A DNA stretch of 64,000 nt from Theobroma cacao (taxonomy: Eukaryota; Streptophyta; Magnoliopsida; Malvales; Malvaceae): contig NC_030850.1 in NCBI RefSeq assembly GCF_000208745.1, positions 33,038,599 through 33,102,598 on the forward strand, read 5' to 3'. Position 1 is the stretch's first letter. Every line of letters begins with the position of its first letter. Below are positions 35,615-46,946 of this stretch, one piece after another. Position numbers and translations under genes: made by a program. The notes below the pieces were generated by a model that saw nothing but the letters and a program-made list of their open reading frames with translations, was not told the origin of the DNA and ran no database searches.

Positions 35615-38130
35615 CTGAAAATTGATGGCAATTATAAAAGTATTATCAATACCATAACCACAACTTTTCTAAATGAGACATGTAATCATGTAGAACCAGA
35701 AAACATCTCTGCAACTAACTTTATGGCAACATACTCTTATTTAAGCCCCAAAAGTTTTGTCTTTTGTTTGGGAAAACACTATGAGAATCAACATCTTACA
35801 CAAGTTCACAATTTTATGCATCACAAAGGGTAAAAGAACCTGATCTACTTATTTATTGTTTCTAATTCTTTGATAACTAACAATAAAGAATTAGAGGGGT
35901 AAAAAGCATTAAAGCATATAACAACACAAACATCAGCAATAGATAACTTTTGAGAGTCACATAATCACCAAGACTAATAAATACTTCAAGAACTTTCTTA
36001 AAGCAAAATGAAATTTTAAACAAATGGCCTCCTTTCTTCATTTGTATAATATATCAGCATTGACACTTCAGTACAGTACTGACCACTAGAGAACTGTGCT
36101 CATCCAAAAAGCCTTGGGAAATTATACCGTAAATGCAGGAAAGAGGCAAATGCACATGATGTCTTTGAAACAGAGCATTATTTACACTAACCAGGCACAA
36201 GCAGTAGGCTTAAGACACAGCAGGTGGTGTTAACTGTTGAGTGCATAAACTTAAATTATGCAATGAAGAAAGCATTAGCAAAATAAACTTGTGATGTTGT
36301 GCTTGTTTCCTAATATTTGAAGCAACAGATCAAACTAGCAGTGGGATGCATGCTTGCCAAACATCATACAAACTGCTTAGATTAAGCACCCAACAAAATC
36401 CAATAATCACTGCCACTCTAAAGGAAACTCAAAAAGTATCCCAAAGCTCCCATAAGTAAATGAATTGTCCCTTACATATACAGAATTATCTCATTAATCT
36501 CTATGCAAAGGCATTCTCTTCCACTTGCCTAGCTTTTCTAGCCAGATTTCATGATGTGCAGCAGTTCTTGGCTCAGTTTATTTTCCAACTAAGGTTACCA
36601 TACAAGTAATTAACAAAGGTTGAACACAAGCAACTGTAGCTCAACTGGTAATTCCAAGAAACCATTGAGAAGAGAACTCATCGTGTTGGCCTCAAAAGAC
36701 AAATTCAATTCCATGTAAAAATTAACAAACTAGGAAAACAAGGAACCAGAGTAATTATTTTGAACCTAGAGTAGATGCCTCAAAGGGACTGATAGAAAAG
36801 AACATAAGAAGTTGAAATCATAAATATCACAGACAAAAACCATGAGCCAAAAAATGGGTGTCCTGTTGCTGAAACATCGACTTTTAGCCAATGAAAAACT
36901 TCCTCATATGCAACTACTTTCTTCTCTATAACCACAAAACAACTTCCCCAGATTGCAGCATCATATAGAAGAGCATCAAACACGAGAATGATTATTCCAG
37001 TAATTTTTTGAAAATGGGTACAAAACAGAATAACTGCCCTATAGAGCTACAAACAAATTGAAAGAAAAAAAAAATTGTTTATAAGAATTAAGCAGAAACT
37101 CACTAATCTCAAAGCTTCTGAAAAGTTTGTAGCTATAAATAAAAAAATTAGCAGAGAAAAAGTTCAACATCAGGATGCTAGCGATGCCTATAAATGCATT
37201 ACTCAAAGATGCATATAGATGAGGGAGATAAGCGACAGCAAGAATGTTACCTTGCAAGGAGCTAAATGTCTAGCAGAATGGATTATCGAATATTTAAAGA
37301 CAAAAGATATCTGGCACGGAGAATGACAGGTGAAAGGGTCACAAACTAACCACAGCAAAACCCAGCACCCTCAACGATTACCATTTGCCAAGGCAAGTGA
37401 TGAATGATCCTGTCACCGGCAATCAAAATAACTTGTCAAAGCTGTTTATTTTAAAGCTAACCATAACAATTAGTCTTATATCTGGTAATCATCTGTAACC
37501 TGGAAGTATTTTATTGATTAAGCCAAAGTACAGGGAGAACTTGCTTCACGCAAAAAACCAACCAATCTTGCATCACATTCTTGGGCAGCTCTATTGTATT
37601 TCCCTTCAAAAATTGAATCAAACATGGGATACACACTAAAAAAGCAGTTTTAATCTATTTCGACACCATAGACAAAGGGAATTAAGTATGCCGAAATATG
37701 TGAACTACCATGCAACCACTAATCAAAGCTACATTAGAATAGAAAGAGAAAGTACATTAAGAAATTATGACTATTAAATATTTTGAAATGGGTCTCTCGA
37801 ATGCAAGGATATAACAACCCAAAAGGCCATAACCAGGTAGAACAGCAAACCCCGTAAGTATTGAAATGTTATTATATGATGGAGAAATACTAAATATAGT
37901 TAAAAGTACAGATTTTGGGGAAAAAAAAGAAGTAGGCAGAGTAATACTAGAACTACCTTTGATGCTGAGGTGATAATTTGATATAGAAGTTATGGAAAGC
38001 TTGTACCTCTGTTGAAGTTGAAGCCCCTGGCCTTGGGAGTGGGATTCTTTATAGGCAGCCAGCAAATGAGAAATGGACAATTTCCGATGGATGTAGTCGA
38101 CTACCGCTAGGCACTCATCTGTCATATTCC
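35615..38130 (-). promoter_or_regulatory. MTP1 5'-UTR intron and leader (inferred)
   Basis: The CAG immediately before the MTP1 ATG is an acceptor. Candidate donors on the minus strand are AACAGAG|GTACAAG at about 38006, ATCAAAG|GTAGTT at about 37959 and TGCAAG|GTAAC at about 37250, so a leader intron of 1.6-2.4 kb is implied. The short open frame at 37757-38125 overlaps the presumed leader exon and is probably non-coding. A possible SINE remnant lies at 36637-36712 inside the intron. Confidence 0.55.
36630..36720 (+). repeat. Possible tRNA-derived SINE remnant
   Basis: TAGCTCAACTGG at 36637-36648 resembles a tRNA A-box, and AATTCAATTCC at about 36702-36712 resembles a degraded B-box. No clear tail or target duplication was identified. 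This is only a weak resemblance. Confidence 0.25.
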
Positions 38131-39768
38131 AACATTACCCTCACCAGACTTTCCTACACCAGCAGAAGACCGAACCTAACTAAACTTACATTTCCAAATA
38201 CCAGTCAACCCAAAGACTAAAAACATGAACTTGTTGTTATGAATGGTAAGAGAAGTACACAAATCCTTTTTCAATCATTCATTCATTCAATCTTTTATGG
38301 AATTTGCACATGGGGATGACTCATAATTGATAATGGTACAAAAAAAAAAAGGCAAACAGTTCATAATAGAAACTACTACTACTATAAGTTTTGGAAATTC
38401 TTCAGCCAAAGGAAGGAGGATCTTCCTGGTGTTTTGTCTTGTACCAGCTTCATTTTATGACAGAGATCTAATAGCTGTGGAGAAGTTGTAACAGCTTTAA
38501 CAAGAACATGTACTACTAGTATATAAAAATGGTAGTAACTTTAGTAAGTGATCATGCTCAATGGTGGACAAAACGTTCCCAAGAAGTATCTAGTTGTAAT
38601 AATCACGTGTTCCTTGCTAAATGACTTTGCTGCAATTGGTCTGCCACGAAGCAAGTATGACCCTTTTTCTTTTTTTCATAATCAAATCCATTAGGAGAAT
38701 TTAAACTCTTTTTAGGGTTCTGTAAAGATGATTAGTAATTAGGTACATGTTGTGTCCCTTTCACAAACTGTGGGTGATTATCTTTTGCAATAATCACAAA
38801 CAAACAAGCTAATTAATGTGACATAATTTTGATTAAAATGTCTTGTCTGTCATCCACTTTGTGATAAAGACCAAGCTAGAGCCATTAAGGTCATTGGGAT
38901 CTAGGCTTAACACTTGGACAGCGTGTCAAAAGTTCCGGGCTCCTCCCACTATGAGAAAAGCCCAAACATTGTGGGCATTCATTAGCATTTTTAATCAGAC
39001 AATGAACTGTGTGTGGTCAACGGTGGTTACACACCAAGTAAGGACCACCATTAAACGCAGCATGTGGAACAACTTCACGGATTTTATTTTATTTTTTTCT
39101 GTTTCTTCAATTATTTTTTTTTGAAAAGTAGTGAATTTTTATTAATAAAATAAAAGCTGAATGTACTATTAAATAATAGGTATTGATATTTAATGAATGT
39201 TTTTCTTTATTAATGAATGTTTCTTTTATCTTTGAATTTAACATACTATTAAGTGTTACCTTCGGTAAATTTAAACGTGACCATTCAATTTTTTGAATGA
39301 AGAGTGATATGTTTTGTCAAGAGGAAGGAAAATAAGTACATACATTAGAGTTCAATATATATGAGAAATGGCAGAGAAATGTGCCAAAGTTAAAATATGC
39401 CAATAAAATCTAGTTCTTAACATATATTTTGTGTTAACATATATTGAATATGCCAATAATTGGCAGAGACAGAGCCAGGGACTTAACATATATTTTGTGT
39501 CCAAAGTCTTTCAAATGAATATTCTTCGTTTCACCGTTAACATCTTAAAGACTCGCTTTTAATTCTGCTGACTAACTAGAATTCCAAAACGAAGAATCTT
39601 ACCTGCTAAGTATAGATATCCAATTTTTTTTATATCGTAAGATTGATCCTATAATACATAGCAAGAGAAGGAAATATATGAAAACAAACAGGAAAAAGCC
39701 CATGGTGTCGTTACTGTCAAGGCTTGAATTCGAGTTCTTATGAGGTTAAAGAGAAGCTTAAATTTGTG

Positions 39769-39806
<38 letters not shown>

Positions 39807-40110
39807 CTTAAAGAGAAGCTTAAATTTGTGGAGTTGAATAGGTAAAATGTATGTAATTTATTATCTAAAAGTTTTAAATTAACTATATATACCAAACTTT
39901 GTTGTCACTCACTTGAATTCTGGCTGACTTACCTAACGTACTAATTAAGTTTATTATTTGTTACTTTTTGTTTTATATTTTCTTCATGTATATATAATTC
40001 CATAACTGATTCTCAAATCTTCCAGGTTCCCCGTTAAGTTCTCACTCTGAACCCCCCCTTCCCTTCTTTCATAGCGCCTTGATTCTGAAGTTTTCAACTG
40101 TATCTGAATC
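38131..40110. other. Intergenic with poly-T insertion
   Basis: AT-rich DNA between MTP1 and the RING-H2 gene, which diverge, so both promoters fall here. A 19-bp string CTTAACATATATTTTGTGT occurs at 39416 and 39482. A 30-nt poly-T flanked by 28-bp direct repeats is listed separately. No gene found. Confidence 0.5.
39746..39835. repeat. Poly-T bracketed by 28-bp direct repeats
   Basis: The 28 bases beginning TTAAAGAGAAGCTTAAATTT are present at 39746-39773 and again at 39808-39835, separated by about 30 T residues and AAGC. The layout is that of an insertion with a target-site duplication whose only cargo is an oligo(dT/dA) tract, or of a replication or assembly duplication. Confidence 0.9.
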
Positions 40111-40692
40111 ATGATACAACCTTTCAATTCCATTAAATTTTCACAACTGATGGTTATAACACTTCTCACGCACCTGTTAACACATCTTAAATTCGTTCTG
40201 ATGGTGAAAGACTTCGGTTGGTGTCAAGTCCAGAAACTCTCCAAGCTCTTTCAAGAACATGGTTCAAGTTATCATCAGGATCACCAAGGTTACGCGGAAG
40301 CAGATAACGAGGAACGCCCCTCACCTGCTCTTGTACCGGTACCCTTCATGAGCCATGTGGTGTCAACTCTGATAAAGACCAAGCTCCCAGTAGTTGAATT
40401 CAGCAGATCAAAATTGCAAGGCATTGGGGAGCAATCTGTAGTTTGTGCAATATGCTTGGCATGCATCAAGGGAAGTGAAGAAACCAGAGAGCTCGCAAAT
40501 TGTAGCCATGCGTACCACAGGGAGTGCGTTGATGGGTGGGTTGATCAGGGTCATGGGACGTGTCCCTTGTGCAGGCTTAAGCTACTGCCTTGTCAAGCTG
40601 ATGGGGATGCAATTAAAGGTGAAAAAGATCCATGGAGGTCGGAAAGATTTGCTTATCTGTTTGGTGAGGATTATTTGTTTGATACCTATTGA
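40111..40692 (+). CDS. RING-H2 finger E3 ubiquitin ligase (BRH1/RHA-like)
   Basis: Intronless gene for a 193-residue protein that probably acts as an E3 ubiquitin ligase. A hydrophobic N-terminal stretch (about residues 10-31, VITLLTHLLTHLKFVLMV) may anchor it in a membrane. The RING-H2 domain has C112, C115, C131, H133, H136, C139, C151 and C154, with CAIC at the start and CPLCR at the end. The Trp at position 143, expected for E2 contact, is present in VDGWVDQG. The C-terminal tail WRSERFAYLFGEDYLFDTY is acidic and aromatic. Architecture matches small plant RING-H2 proteins such as BRH1 and RHA types; the substrate cannot be inferred. The ATG at 40111 gives a typical length, though the next Met (residue 14) is possible. 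Confidence 0.88.
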   Translation: MIQPFNSIKFSQLMVITLLTHLLTHLKFVLMVKDFGWCQVQKLSKLFQEHGSSYHQDHQGYAEADNEERPSPALVPVPFMSHVVSTLIKTKLPVVEFSRSKLQGIGEQSVVCAICLACIKGSEETRELANCSHAYHRECVDGWVDQGHGTCPLCRLKLLPCQADGDAIKGEKDPWRSERFAYLFGEDYLFDTY

Positions 40693-40927
40693 CCCGTGTT
40701 ATTTCTGCCAAAACTGAGAACTTACATTTGTACTTTCTTTCAATCAAGAGTTTCATTAGCATATTTTTCTTCCTCTTCTGGACTGCTTTCTCTCGGTTCA
40801 ATATGTTCAAATTAACGCTGTAATGAAAGCCTGAATAACGCAATACCGCTTCCTTCATTTTTAAGCAATGCGCAGACCACCATTGAAGAGATTATTGGCT
40901 CTTCATGATGCTTATCAACGTTCAGAG

Positions 40928-40956
<29 letters not shown>
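40928..40956. repeat. (AT)n microsatellite
   Basis: Uninterrupted AT run of about 14 units. Confidence 0.95.
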
Positions 40957-40962
<6 letters not shown>

Positions 40963-41336
40963 GGCTTTGAAATCAAGGACTCCACCAACATGAATTTTCT
41001 ATTAATTTTATTAGTCCAAAATTTAAAATTCTTTGACCATGTTCCTCGATTTGTTGGAAAGTTAAAGTATACACACAAATGTAAATCTACAACTACAATG
41101 ATCTTGGAAATATACAAACCTAATTGAATACTTATATTTATAAATAATTTTGGATTAATTAATATATTTACTAATATTACCGCTGTATAGATTAATTAAG
41201 TGAATATTTTCAAACACATATATGGTTCATATATACTAGCATTTCAATTTTAATTTTTTTTACATAAAAATAACCCTAGAATATTACATAGTGTGATATG
41301 TACCTCCCCATGAAATTTGTACTGAATAATATATAT

Positions 41337-41340
<4 letters not shown>

Positions 41341-41366
<26 letters not shown>
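41341..41366. repeat. (AG)n microsatellite
   Basis: Uninterrupted AG run of 13 units. Confidence 0.95.
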
Positions 41367-41367
<1 letters not shown>

Positions 41368-41636
41368 ATGGTTCAACTCATTTCATATGTATTTTTATAA
41401 TTTTTTTTTTGAATTGGATGAAGGGGGATTTTTTATTCTTGAAGCAAGAAGATCATACAAAACCAATAAACTAAATACTTGGTACAAGTACCTTTATAAA
41501 TTTATTATGACTAAAATATTGTTTTACTCTTGCTTGTTGAGATTTATGGAAAATGACAGTGGCTTCAAATTTCAAACATTAAAACCACGAGCATTCAATC
41601 AAATTATCATCTGGGTCGCTATACTTATTTGATTTA

Positions 41637-42059
41637 AATCAAAACCGCACTCATAGGTAGTTAAATTCAATAAACAAAATGAATAAAAAATGTTCCTAAA
41701 TAGTGGAAACTAAATGAGTGATCCAGACGTAATTGAAAGTCATTGCTTTACATAGCTTATTTTAAGATGCTAGACTTAGGCAATTAAGGGGCATGGGCGA
41801 GCCTAAAGCTCTTTGAACTAATCCAACTCTGATTTTCCAAGGTACATGATAGTCATGCATCGCAATTGGGCACTCCAAACTCAAAGTAATACAAGACTAT
41901 TGTCTTGCAGGGAAATAAGAGTGTGTCTGCCTTGACTAGCGGGCCAGATTTATTAATTTTTGATTAAAAAAAGTGCTGATATTTGGAAAAGTGTAAGAGA
42001 GTTTAAGGGCGAGGGAGCTTCCTCGGTTCCAACGTTCCACTTACATGTTTTAAATTGAA
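41637..42059 (+). repeat. Direct repeat R1 (about 420 bp)
   Basis: This block recurs in the same orientation at 46532-46946. Shared landmarks include AATCAAAACCG near the start, GAAAGTCATTG, TTTTAAGATGCTAGACT, ATACAAGACTATTGTCTTG and GTTTAAGGGCGAGGGAGCTT near the end. Substitutions and small indels are scattered through it, so the duplication is not recent. No coding potential was recognised. Confidence 0.88.
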
Positions 42060-42129
42060 TAAATGGGGCACTATTTAATGTGAAATAATTAATATAAGTA
42101 AATCAATTACTTTGTACGTAATAATCACT

Positions 42130-43570
42130 TTACACTAATGACAACGAATAAGTATAAGAGAAAGTTGTACCTGAACAAGTATAAGAGAATAAGGTAAAAA
42201 AAAGAAACTCTTGTACTTTAAAAAAAGACTAAAAGAAAAACCTCTTAATTATCTTCACATCTGAACCATCAAGTCAAACTCTCCAAAGCATCTCAAAATA
42301 AAATAACTCATGAACTTTGTCATTTATTTTAGGTTATTTTCACTATATTCGTGTGAAATGGTTACTCTGTGCAAAATAATTGTTTTATTTATATTAGTTG
42401 TTCTATATAAAGTAACGTTTCACTTATTTTAACTATTTCGTGTGAAATAGTACTTCACTTGTTTTAATTATTCTGTATAAAATAGTGTTTTACTTGTAAG
42501 AGTTGTCTTCAATATTATGTTATAAAATAATTCTTTAAGGAATAGTTAATAACTAAAATTAAGTATCTACATTTTACCCCTACATAAGTAAAACTTTGGG
42601 TAGTAAAGCCTCCAATAGTACCACCTTAGATAGTAACACCTTAGCCAATAATGTTTCAGATAGTAAAATGTTACTGTCTCATATAATAATATTTTTTTTC
42701 ATAAAATATTATTCTCAAAATATAAATCGTAAAAGAAAAATTATTTTTTTTTCATAAAAACTTTGATTCTATATACTTTATAAATATGAAACTATTATGA
42801 ACAATTTTCTTCATTCAAATCCTAAACAAAACAAAATTCAATTCAAGGTCTTTTCTTTTGCAAATATTTTTTTTAGCAAGTAAGTTTTTTTTCTTCATCT
42901 TCTTATAATTTCTTATTTGTTCTCTTTTTTTTTATATTTATTTTCTTGCTTTTCCAAAAAATATTAATTTTTTTTGCTTGTTGCCCTTGCATGAATTTTT
43001 CTTTTAATTGAAATTGGAGAAAAGAAAAATTTTCATGCATAAGATGAATTTTTTTATTGAAAGAGTTTTTATATATATATATATATATATGTATATATGT
43101 TTAAGTAAACAAATAAATTATTTAATTTTAGAAAAAAATTTAAAATAAGAATTATTTATGTTTTAAAAAAATTATCTTGATAAGAAAAAATCTTTTTGAA
43201 ATAAGAATTTATTTCAAGTCATGATTTATAATTTATAGCATAAAGTAAATTGCAAAAGCAAAAGTGAAAAAAAAGAGGTGAACACAAGAAAGAATAAAGT
43301 AAATTGCAAAAGCAAAAGTGAAAAAAAAAAGGGTAAACACAAGGAAGAATTTTTTTTTATTTAATGGACTTTTACCGTCTTTGACAGCAAAGAGAACATT
43401 AAAATAACAAAACAAATAAGAGGTGAAGTGATTGAAGTAAATAAAAGCTGGCACATGTCAGCCTTTTGTATCCTCTTTAACCGCAGCTTGTGCTGGTTGT
43501 AACCAAAAAGCTGACATGTAGGCTGGCTTTTCTTTAAGGCTCTCTTCACTCCGACTTGTCTACATATAGA
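42130..43570 (+). mobile_element. Repeat complex, left arm of palindrome 1
   Basis: This segment reappears inverted at about 43570-45070. Paired landmarks: TCAAACTCTCCAAAGCATC near 42275 against its reverse-complement-like form near 44940; GATAGTAACACC near 42630 against GGTGTTATTGTC near 44470; TATATGTTTAAGTAAAC near 43095 against TTTACTTAAACGTATATA near 44000. The coordinate sums of pairs stay near 87,200, so the axis is close to 43,600. No transposase or reverse transcriptase frame is visible. A 54-bp tandem duplication (43240-43350) lies near the axis. Confidence 0.75.
43240..43350. repeat. 54-bp tandem duplication
   Basis: ATAAAGTAAATTGCAAAAGC occurs at 43240 and 43294, each followed by a related A-rich stretch and a ACACAAG(A/G)AAGAAT end. 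Located close to the axis of palindrome 1. Confidence 0.88.
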
Positions 43571-45590
43571 AGTTGACATGAAGGGAATAACCAAATTCCC
43601 AGCTTTTTAATGATATTCTTCGCATAATTTTCAAAAAACAAAATTTGTTCTGGTGGTTTCTCTTCTTTTTGCCTGTTAAATGTTTCTCTCAAAAGTTACA
43701 CATGCAAGAAATTTAAAATAAAATAATAATTCTATTTTAAAAACAAACAAAAATATCAAAATAAGCTTTAAGACAAAACATTAATTAAATAAAAAAAAAT
43801 TTCTTGTTGTGTTTGCTTGTCTTTTACACTTTTACTTTTATAATTTTACTTTTAACTACAAATTATAAATCATGACTTGAAACAAATCTTTGTTTTAAGA
43901 AAAAAAATTTTCCTTTAGCTTACCAAGATAGTTTTCTTATGAAACATAAATAATGCTTGTTCTAAGTTCTTCTTTTAAAATCAAACAATTTATTTATTTA
44001 CTTAAACGTATATATATACATAAAAAAAATTTTAATTAAAAAACCTTATCTCATGTATGAAAATTTTTCTTTTATCATATAAAAAAAATTTCATGTGGAG
44101 GGCAACAAGCAAAGAAATTTAATTTTTTGAAAAAACAAGAAAATGCAAATAAAAGAAGAGAGAGACCAAGTAAACAATAAATTATAAGAAGAAGAAGAAT
44201 AATAATAACTTGCTTAATCAAAAAGATTCACAAAACAACAGATCTTACTCTGAATTTTGTTTTACTTGGAATTTGAATGAAGAAAATTGTTCATAATAAG
44301 TTTCATATTTGTAAGGCATATAGAATTAAAATTTTTATGAAAAAAGATTAACTTTCATTTTACGATTTGTACTTTGAGTACTTACTTTATGAAAAATATA
44401 TTATTACATGATCAATCAAATATTATACAAGATAGTAACATGTTACTACTTGAAGAATCACTGACTAAGGTGTTATTGTCTAAGGCAAGTACAACCCGAG
44501 GCATTACTACTGAAAGTATTACTGTACAATACATTGTAGTACAAAATAAAACTTTTATATTCAAAATTAATACATAAGTATTATTTTTAAGAAATAATTC
44601 TTATGCAGAAGGCAAAAATGGAGATAGTCGATATTGGTTAATATCTATTCTCTAAAAAATTATTTTACAATATAATATTGTAAAAAGAATAATAAGAACA
44701 ACCATTACAAGTGAAGCGCTACTTCACGTAGAATAAGTAAAACAAGTGAAGTACTGCCTCACGTAAAACAACTAAAACAAGTTAATACTACTTCATGCAA
44801 AACAACTAGAATAAGTGGAGTACTATTTTATGTGGAACAATTAATATTATTAGAATAACCACTTCACATAGATAGTAGTGAAAGCAACCTGAAATAAGTG
44901 GCAGTGTTTATGAGTACTTTCATCTTGTGATGTTTCAGAGAGTTTGTCTTGGTGGCTCAGATCTAGAGGTAATTAAAAGGTCTTATTCTTAACCTTTTCT
45001 TGAATTACAAGTGTTTCACCCTTTTACCTTATTCTCATGTATCTGTTCATGTACACCTTATTTTATTTTGTATATCTGTTCACATACAGCTTTTTCTCTA
45101 AACTTGTTCTCATATAGCTTTCTTATAGACCTCGTCTCTATTACCTTTTACTCGATAACAAGTCTTATTACAATCAGTTACTTCAATAATCACTCACATT
45201 ATATGCAATAAAATCACCACCTTAATGTCCACATAATGTATTACAATAACGGTTACTCTCATTAAAGCTCTTCATAATAATGTCATTCATTAAGCGCATT
45301 AAAGTCTATTCTGAAGTAACTGTCACTTTTGACACTATATATAGAGCTTCACAATTCATTTAGAGGGACTTCTTTTCCTCAGAGAGCTAACACATTCTCT
45401 TATAGAGCTTCTCTCTTTAAATTCTCTCTCTAATTCTCTTTTATTTCCTAATTTTCTTCTTATTCTCTTCCACCTGTCATGACATTCAATACTTCAGGAA
45501 TTGCTCCGATTTTTCTCTGCATCACCTTCGACGTATCCTTTTACTTTTTTGTAACATTTTCTCTCTTTATCACAAGAGCTCCTTTTACAA
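43570..45590 (-). mobile_element. Repeat complex, central inverted copy (LTR-like)
   Basis: The longest copy in the complex. Its left half is the inverted partner of 42130-43570 and its right half (about 44630-45590) is the inverted partner of 45590-46527. The right half contains CTATATATAG at 45335-45344 followed by a CT-rich stretch, resembling the TATA box and leader of an LTR promoter. Most of it lacks open frames of more than about 70 codons. I infer a decayed non-autonomous retroelement or foldback element, but no primer-binding site, polypurine tract or clear target-site duplication was found. Confidence 0.6.
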
Positions 45591-46527
45591 AAACCAAAGA
45601 TTTTGGGTTTGATCCCTAGTAGATTCGCTAAAATGTAAAAGGGTTCTTGTAATAGGGAGAAAGGAAACGTTGCAAACAAGTAAAAAGATACACCGGAGGC
45701 AGTGGAAAAGAAGATCGGAGTAGTTTTTGAAGTACTGAGTGTCGTGGCAGATAAAAGAGAATTAGAAAGCGAAACTCTAGAGGAGAATGTGTTAGCTCTG
45801 GTAGTGGGAAGAAAGTCCACAAATGAGTTGTAAAGGTTTTATTTATAGTGTCAAAAGAAGTGGTTACTCGAGAGGGTTTTAATGTACGTAATGAATGATA
45901 TTATTAAAAAGAGTTTTAATGTTAGGTAACCATTAATAAGAGTTAATATCGAGTAATGGTTAGAAACTTATTATATGATTGTTGAAGTAATTAAATGTAA
46001 CAAGACTTGTTATTAATTAGAAGGTAATAGGGAAGAGGTATACGAGAAAAGGCACAAGAGAAAAAATTGTACATGAACAGGTACAAGAGAAGAAGATGTA
46101 TATGAACAAGTACATAAGAACAAGGTAAAAGGAGGAAATACTTGTACTTCAAGAAAAGGTTAAAAGGAAGACTTATTAACTATCTCCACATATGACCCAC
46201 CGAACCAAACTCTTCAAAACATCCCAAAATAAAAATAATCCATGAATCTTGTCACTTATTTCAGGTTACTTTCACTGTCATCCGTATAAAGTGATTATTC
46301 TGTGTGAAGTAACTATTCTACTTATATTAATTGTTTCACATGGAGTAGTGCTCCATTTATTCTAATTGTTCTTCATGAATTAGCAGTTCACTTGTTTTAA
46401 TAGCGTTTCATTTGTTTTAGTTATTTTGTGTAGAGTAGTGCTTCATTTATTTTGATTATTCTTTATATAATATTATGTTCTAAATAATTCTTTAAAGAAT
46501 ATGTATTAACCAAAATTAAGTATCTAT
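45590..46527 (+). mobile_element. Repeat complex, third copy (solo LTR-like)
   Basis: Inverted relative to about 44630-45590: for example GAGAATGTGTTAGCTCT at 45788 pairs with AGAGCTAACACATTCTC at 45384. It is in the same orientation as 42130-42555, sharing GTTACTTTCACT-like and AATTAAGTATCTA endings. It stops exactly where direct repeat R2 begins. Its length of about 940 bp, with a CACTATAAAT string on the minus strand, suits a solo LTR. Confidence 0.6.
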
Positions 46528-46531
46528 CAAA

Positions 46532-46946
46532 TCAAAACCGTATTCATTAGTAGTTAAATTCAATAAATAAAAGGAATAAAAAATGTTCCCGAACAGTAGA
46601 AACTAAATGGGTGATCAATACCTAATTGAAAGTCATTGTTTTACATAGCTTATTTTAAGATGCTAGACTCAGGCAATTAAGGGGCAGGGGCTAGAGCTCT
46701 TTGGACTAATCCAACTCTGATTTTCCAGGGTACATGATAGTTATCCATCACAATTGGGCATTCCAAACTTAAGTGAATACAAGACTATTGTCTTGGAGGA
46801 AATAAGAGTGTCTGCCTTGACTAACGGGCCAAGTTTATTAATTTTTGATCCAAAAAAAAGTGCTGATATTTGGGAAAGTGTAAGTGAGTTTAAGGGCGAG
46901 GGAGCTTCCTCAGTTCCAGTGTTCCACTAATATGTTTTGAACTGAA
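46532..46946 (+). repeat. Direct repeat R2 (about 415 bp)
   Basis: Second copy of the block at 41637-42059, same orientation, about 4.9 kb away, with scattered substitutions and a small deletion near 46690. The short open frame that follows at 46955-47212 does not resemble a known protein. Confidence 0.88.

Larger units (their letters stand above)
40693..41636. other. Intergenic with microsatellites
   Basis: Follows the RING-H2 stop. Contains an (AT)n run at 40928-40956 and a (GA)n run at 41341-41366, with AT-rich sequence and no supported gene. Confidence 0.5.

Noticed and set aside
36630..36720. A functional tRNA gene
   Set aside because: A-box and B-box are degenerate and no acceptor stem or anticodon arm pairs properly.
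37757..38125. 122-codon minus-strand frame upstream of MTP1
   Set aside because: It crosses candidate splice donors of the MTP1 leader, and its downstream half is AT-rich intron-like sequence, so it is most likely leader plus intron read-through.
43233..43594. Minus-strand frames at the palindrome axis
   Set aside because: Phe/Lys-rich frames from AT-rich tandem repeat sequence, with no transposase or retroelement motif.
44627..45600. Complete LTR retrotransposon
   Set aside because: Promoter-like and inverted-repeat signals exist, but no TG...CA ends, primer-binding site, polypurine tract, target-site duplication or gag/pol frame could be found.
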